This document shows positions 22,406 to 23,964 of a stretch of 23,964 bases of DNA, piece after piece (the stretch's first letter is position 1; each line of letters starts with the position of its first letter). The notes below the pieces were generated by a model, which saw only the letters and a list, made by a program, of their open reading frames with translations, was not told the origin of the DNA and made no database searches. The stretch lies in the NCBI GenBank assembly GCA_910586515.1, contig CAJUGL010000053.1, positions 1 to 23,964 on the forward strand, read 5' to 3'. A program made the position numbers and the translations under genes. Origin of the DNA: an uncultured Acetatifactor sp. (GTDB lineage: Bacteria; Bacillota; Clostridia; Lachnospirales; Lachnospiraceae).

Positions 22406-23833
22406 TTATACAGGGTAAGCGCCGTTCTTGGTATCCGCCTGGGTCATGTCCACCTTCTCCTGCTGTGCCTGACGGTACTTGAAGAAGTCCATGGCAACCT
22501 GGGGGAACAATGCATAGGACAGCACGTCCTCATCCTGCTGCTTCCATTCCTTCATCTCGGACTCCAGTTTATCCATCTCATTCTCCAGCATATCCGCATA
22601 ACGGCAGGTAATTCTCTCCTCGCCGGGGATAACCTTGTCGATGATCTCCTGGTTCATGGGCTTTACGGTCTGACCGTACTCCCCGCGCAGAACCGCCTTG
22701 GTCTCCTTGGTAGCCATCTTGTACCGCTCGCCCATAAGTACATTGAACACGGCCTGGGTACCCACGATCTGGGAGGAAGGCGTAACCAGGGGCGGCTCGC
22801 CCAGATCCTTACGCACCTCGGGAATCTCCTTCAGCACATCGTAATATCTGTCTTCCGCGTTCTGCTCCTTGAGCTGGCTCACCATGTTGGAAAGCATGCC
22901 GCCGGGCACCTGGTACAGCAATGTCTTGATATCCACGCCCATCACCTTGGGATTGAGCAGACCGCTCTTCAAGCACTCATCCCTGTAAGGACGGAAGTAA
23001 TCGGCGATCTCTGCCAGTAGATTCTGGTCAAATCCGGTATCGTAAGGCGTGCCCCGGAAAGTCTCCACCATAACCTCGGTTGCAGGCTGTGAAGTACCCA
23101 GAGCCAGAGGACTCATGGCAGTATCAATGACATCCACCCCTGCTTCCACTGCCTTCAGATAGGTCATGCTTGCCACACCGGAGGTGTAGTGGGTATGCAG
23201 CTGTATGGGCAGCTTGGTGCCGCTCTTCATGGCGGTGATCAGCTCGGAAGCCTTATAAGGCACCAACAGACCCGCCATATCCTTGATACAGATGGAATCC
23301 GCGCCCATCTCCTCGATCTTCTTCGCCATATTCGTCCAGTACTCCAGGGTATAGGCATCCCCCAAAGTATAGGACAGGGCAACCTGGGCATGGCCTCTGC
23401 CTTCCTGCTGCTTCATCCTGTTGGTGGCGTTTACGGCCTCCTGCAGATTGCGCAGGTCATTCAGACAGTCGAAAATACGAATGATATCGATACCGTTGGA
23501 GATGGACTTCTGTACGAAGGCATCCACCACGTCATCCGCATAGGGCCTGTAACCCAGAATATTCTGGCCGCGGAACAGCATCTGCAGCTTTGTGTTCTTG
23601 AACCCGTCACGCAGCTTGCGCAGTCTCTCCCAGGGATCTTCCTTCAGGAAACGAAGGGAAGCGTCAAAAGTAGCGCCGCCCCAACACTCTACGGAATGGT
23701 ATCCCACCTTATCCATCTTCTCCACGATGGGAAGCATGAAATCGGTAGGCATTCTCGTAGCAATCAGGGACTGATGCGCGTCACGCAGTATGGTTTCCGT
23801 AATTTTAATCGGTTTTTTTGCTTGTTCTGACAT
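22406..23833 (-). CDS. oadA: Oxaloacetate decarboxylase alpha subunit (carboxyltransferase), no biotin domain
   Basis: This is the carboxyltransferase that moves the carboxyl group of oxaloacetate to biotin, giving pyruvate; membrane OadB then decarboxylates carboxybiotin and exports Na+. The 475 residues hold an HMGL-like barrel with ETILRDAHQSL (Asp18), MLFRGQNILGY, ICIKDMAGLL (Lys184, the carboxylated-lysine position), LHTHYTSG (His213, His215) and PLALGTSQP, then the conserved PYC/OADA domain (VPGGMLSNMVSQL). The protein stops after KVDMTQADTKNGAYPV, without the biotinyl domain of proteobacterial OadA (about 590 residues), so a separate biotin carrier is needed; it should lie upstream of the window. 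The ATG has GGAGG at 10 bases. The product of a closely related family, methylmalonyl-CoA or glutaconyl-CoA decarboxylase, has a different alpha chain, so oxaloacetate (or pyruvate carboxylase subunit B) fits best. Confidence 0.92.
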   Translation of the reverse strand: MSEQAKKPIKITETILRDAHQSLIATRMPTDFMLPIVEKMDKVGYHSVECWGGATFDASLRFLKEDPWERLRKLRDGFKNTKLQMLFRGQNILGYRPYADDVVDAFVQKSISNGIDIIRIFDCLNDLRNLQEAVNATNRMKQQEGRGHAQVALSYTLGDAYTLEYWTNMAKKIEEMGADSICIKDMAGLLVPYKASELITAMKSGTKLPIQLHTHYTSGVASMTYLKAVEAGVDVIDTAMSPLALGTSQPATEVMVETFRGTPYDTGFDQNLLAEIADYFRPYRDECLKSGLLNPKVMGVDIKTLLYQVPGGMLSNMVSQLKEQNAEDRYYDVLKEIPEVRKDLGEPPLVTPSSQIVGTQAVFNVLMGERYKMATKETKAVLRGEYGQTVKPMNQEIIDKVIPGEERITCRYADMLENEMDKLESEMKEWKQQDEDVLSYALFPQVAMDFFKYRQAQQEKVDMTQADTKNGAYPV

Positions 23834-23860
23834 TTACGAATTTCCTCCATCAATTATATT

Positions 23861-23964
23861 TTAGAACACTCCAAAGATCGCCATAAAGGTACCTGCCGCA
23901 ACTGCCGTTCCGATAACGCCCGCCACATTGGGACCCATGGCATGCATCAGCAGGAAGTTGGTGG
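23861..23964 (-). CDS. oadB: Oxaloacetate decarboxylase beta subunit, C-terminal fragment
   Basis: The last 33 codons and the stop of a gene that continues beyond the window. The readable end, FLLMHAMGPNVAGVIGTAVA followed by AGTFMAIFGVF, matches the C-terminus of the sodium-pumping carboxybiotin decarboxylase beta subunits (OadB/GcdB/MmdB). It ends 27 nt before oadA, so the two form one operon. The conserved Asp and Ser/Arg residues of ion translocation are outside the window. It is too short to tell which acyl partner it serves; the adjacent oadA decides the assignment. Confidence 0.85.
   Translation of the reverse strand, partial: TNFLLMHAMGPNVAGVIGTAVAAGTFMAIFGVF

Overview
The window reads as chromosome of an anaerobic Gram-positive bacterium of the class Clostridia, most likely Lachnospiraceae. 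The clues are a six-gene Rnf complex in the order C-D-G-E-A-B, a multi-cluster ferredoxin-type RnfB, a MetH without its reactivation domain, an oxaloacetate decarboxylase alpha chain without a biotin domain, the cmk-ispH-rpsA order, strong GGAGG ribosome binding sites, and mid-range GC. This is inferred from gene content, not from a database search. I see no rRNA, tRNA, CRISPR array, IS element or prophage gene. Coding density is high and no gene-free stretch exceeds about 250 bases.

Almost everything is on the minus strand, so transcription runs from high to low coordinates. Right block (23964 to 15045): 3' end of oadB, oadA, a GNAT acetyltransferase, a BaiN/HI0933-type flavoprotein, an AAA ATPase of the DUF4143 type, cmk, ispH, rpsA (S1) and cheR. 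ispH overlaps rpsA by 20 nt and rpsA overlaps cheR by 1 nt. The block ends at a hairpin that also ends a plus-strand gene for a DEDD-type exonuclease-like protein (13846-14949).

Middle block (13678 to 5573): the rnfCDGEAB operon (ferredoxin:NAD+ oxidoreductase, ion pump) with overlapping or abutting genes. It is followed closely by two cell-wall hydrolases (a GH25 muramidase and a SleB-type hydrolase) and two small membrane proteins (DUF4190-like and DUF2752). A plus-strand lipoprotein gene (5098-5571) converges on the DUF2752 gene with one base between stop codons.

Left block (4845 to 54): metH, ilvB and ilvN, i.e. methionine and branched-chain amino acid synthesis. The divergent metH/lipoprotein region carries a perfect palindrome between two promoter candidates.

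Most genes are core metabolism. Rnf and oxaloacetate decarboxylase are both membrane ion pumps in many anaerobes, so the window holds two parts of an ion-gradient energy economy. The less ordinary signals are: (1) a 31-nt palindromic element flanked by 9-bp direct repeats that supplies the ATPase stop codon, where removing one 40-nt unit would join the ATPase to a further open frame; (2) a TTT-TGA +1 slip site at the ispH/rpsA overlap that could make an IspH-S1 fusion; (3) a Cys-rich tail on RnfE; (4) hydrophilic low-complexity insertions in MetH, IspH and BaiN; (5) an ATPase with an unrecognised N-terminal domain inside a housekeeping cluster. I do not see a clear new multi-gene defence or mobile system.
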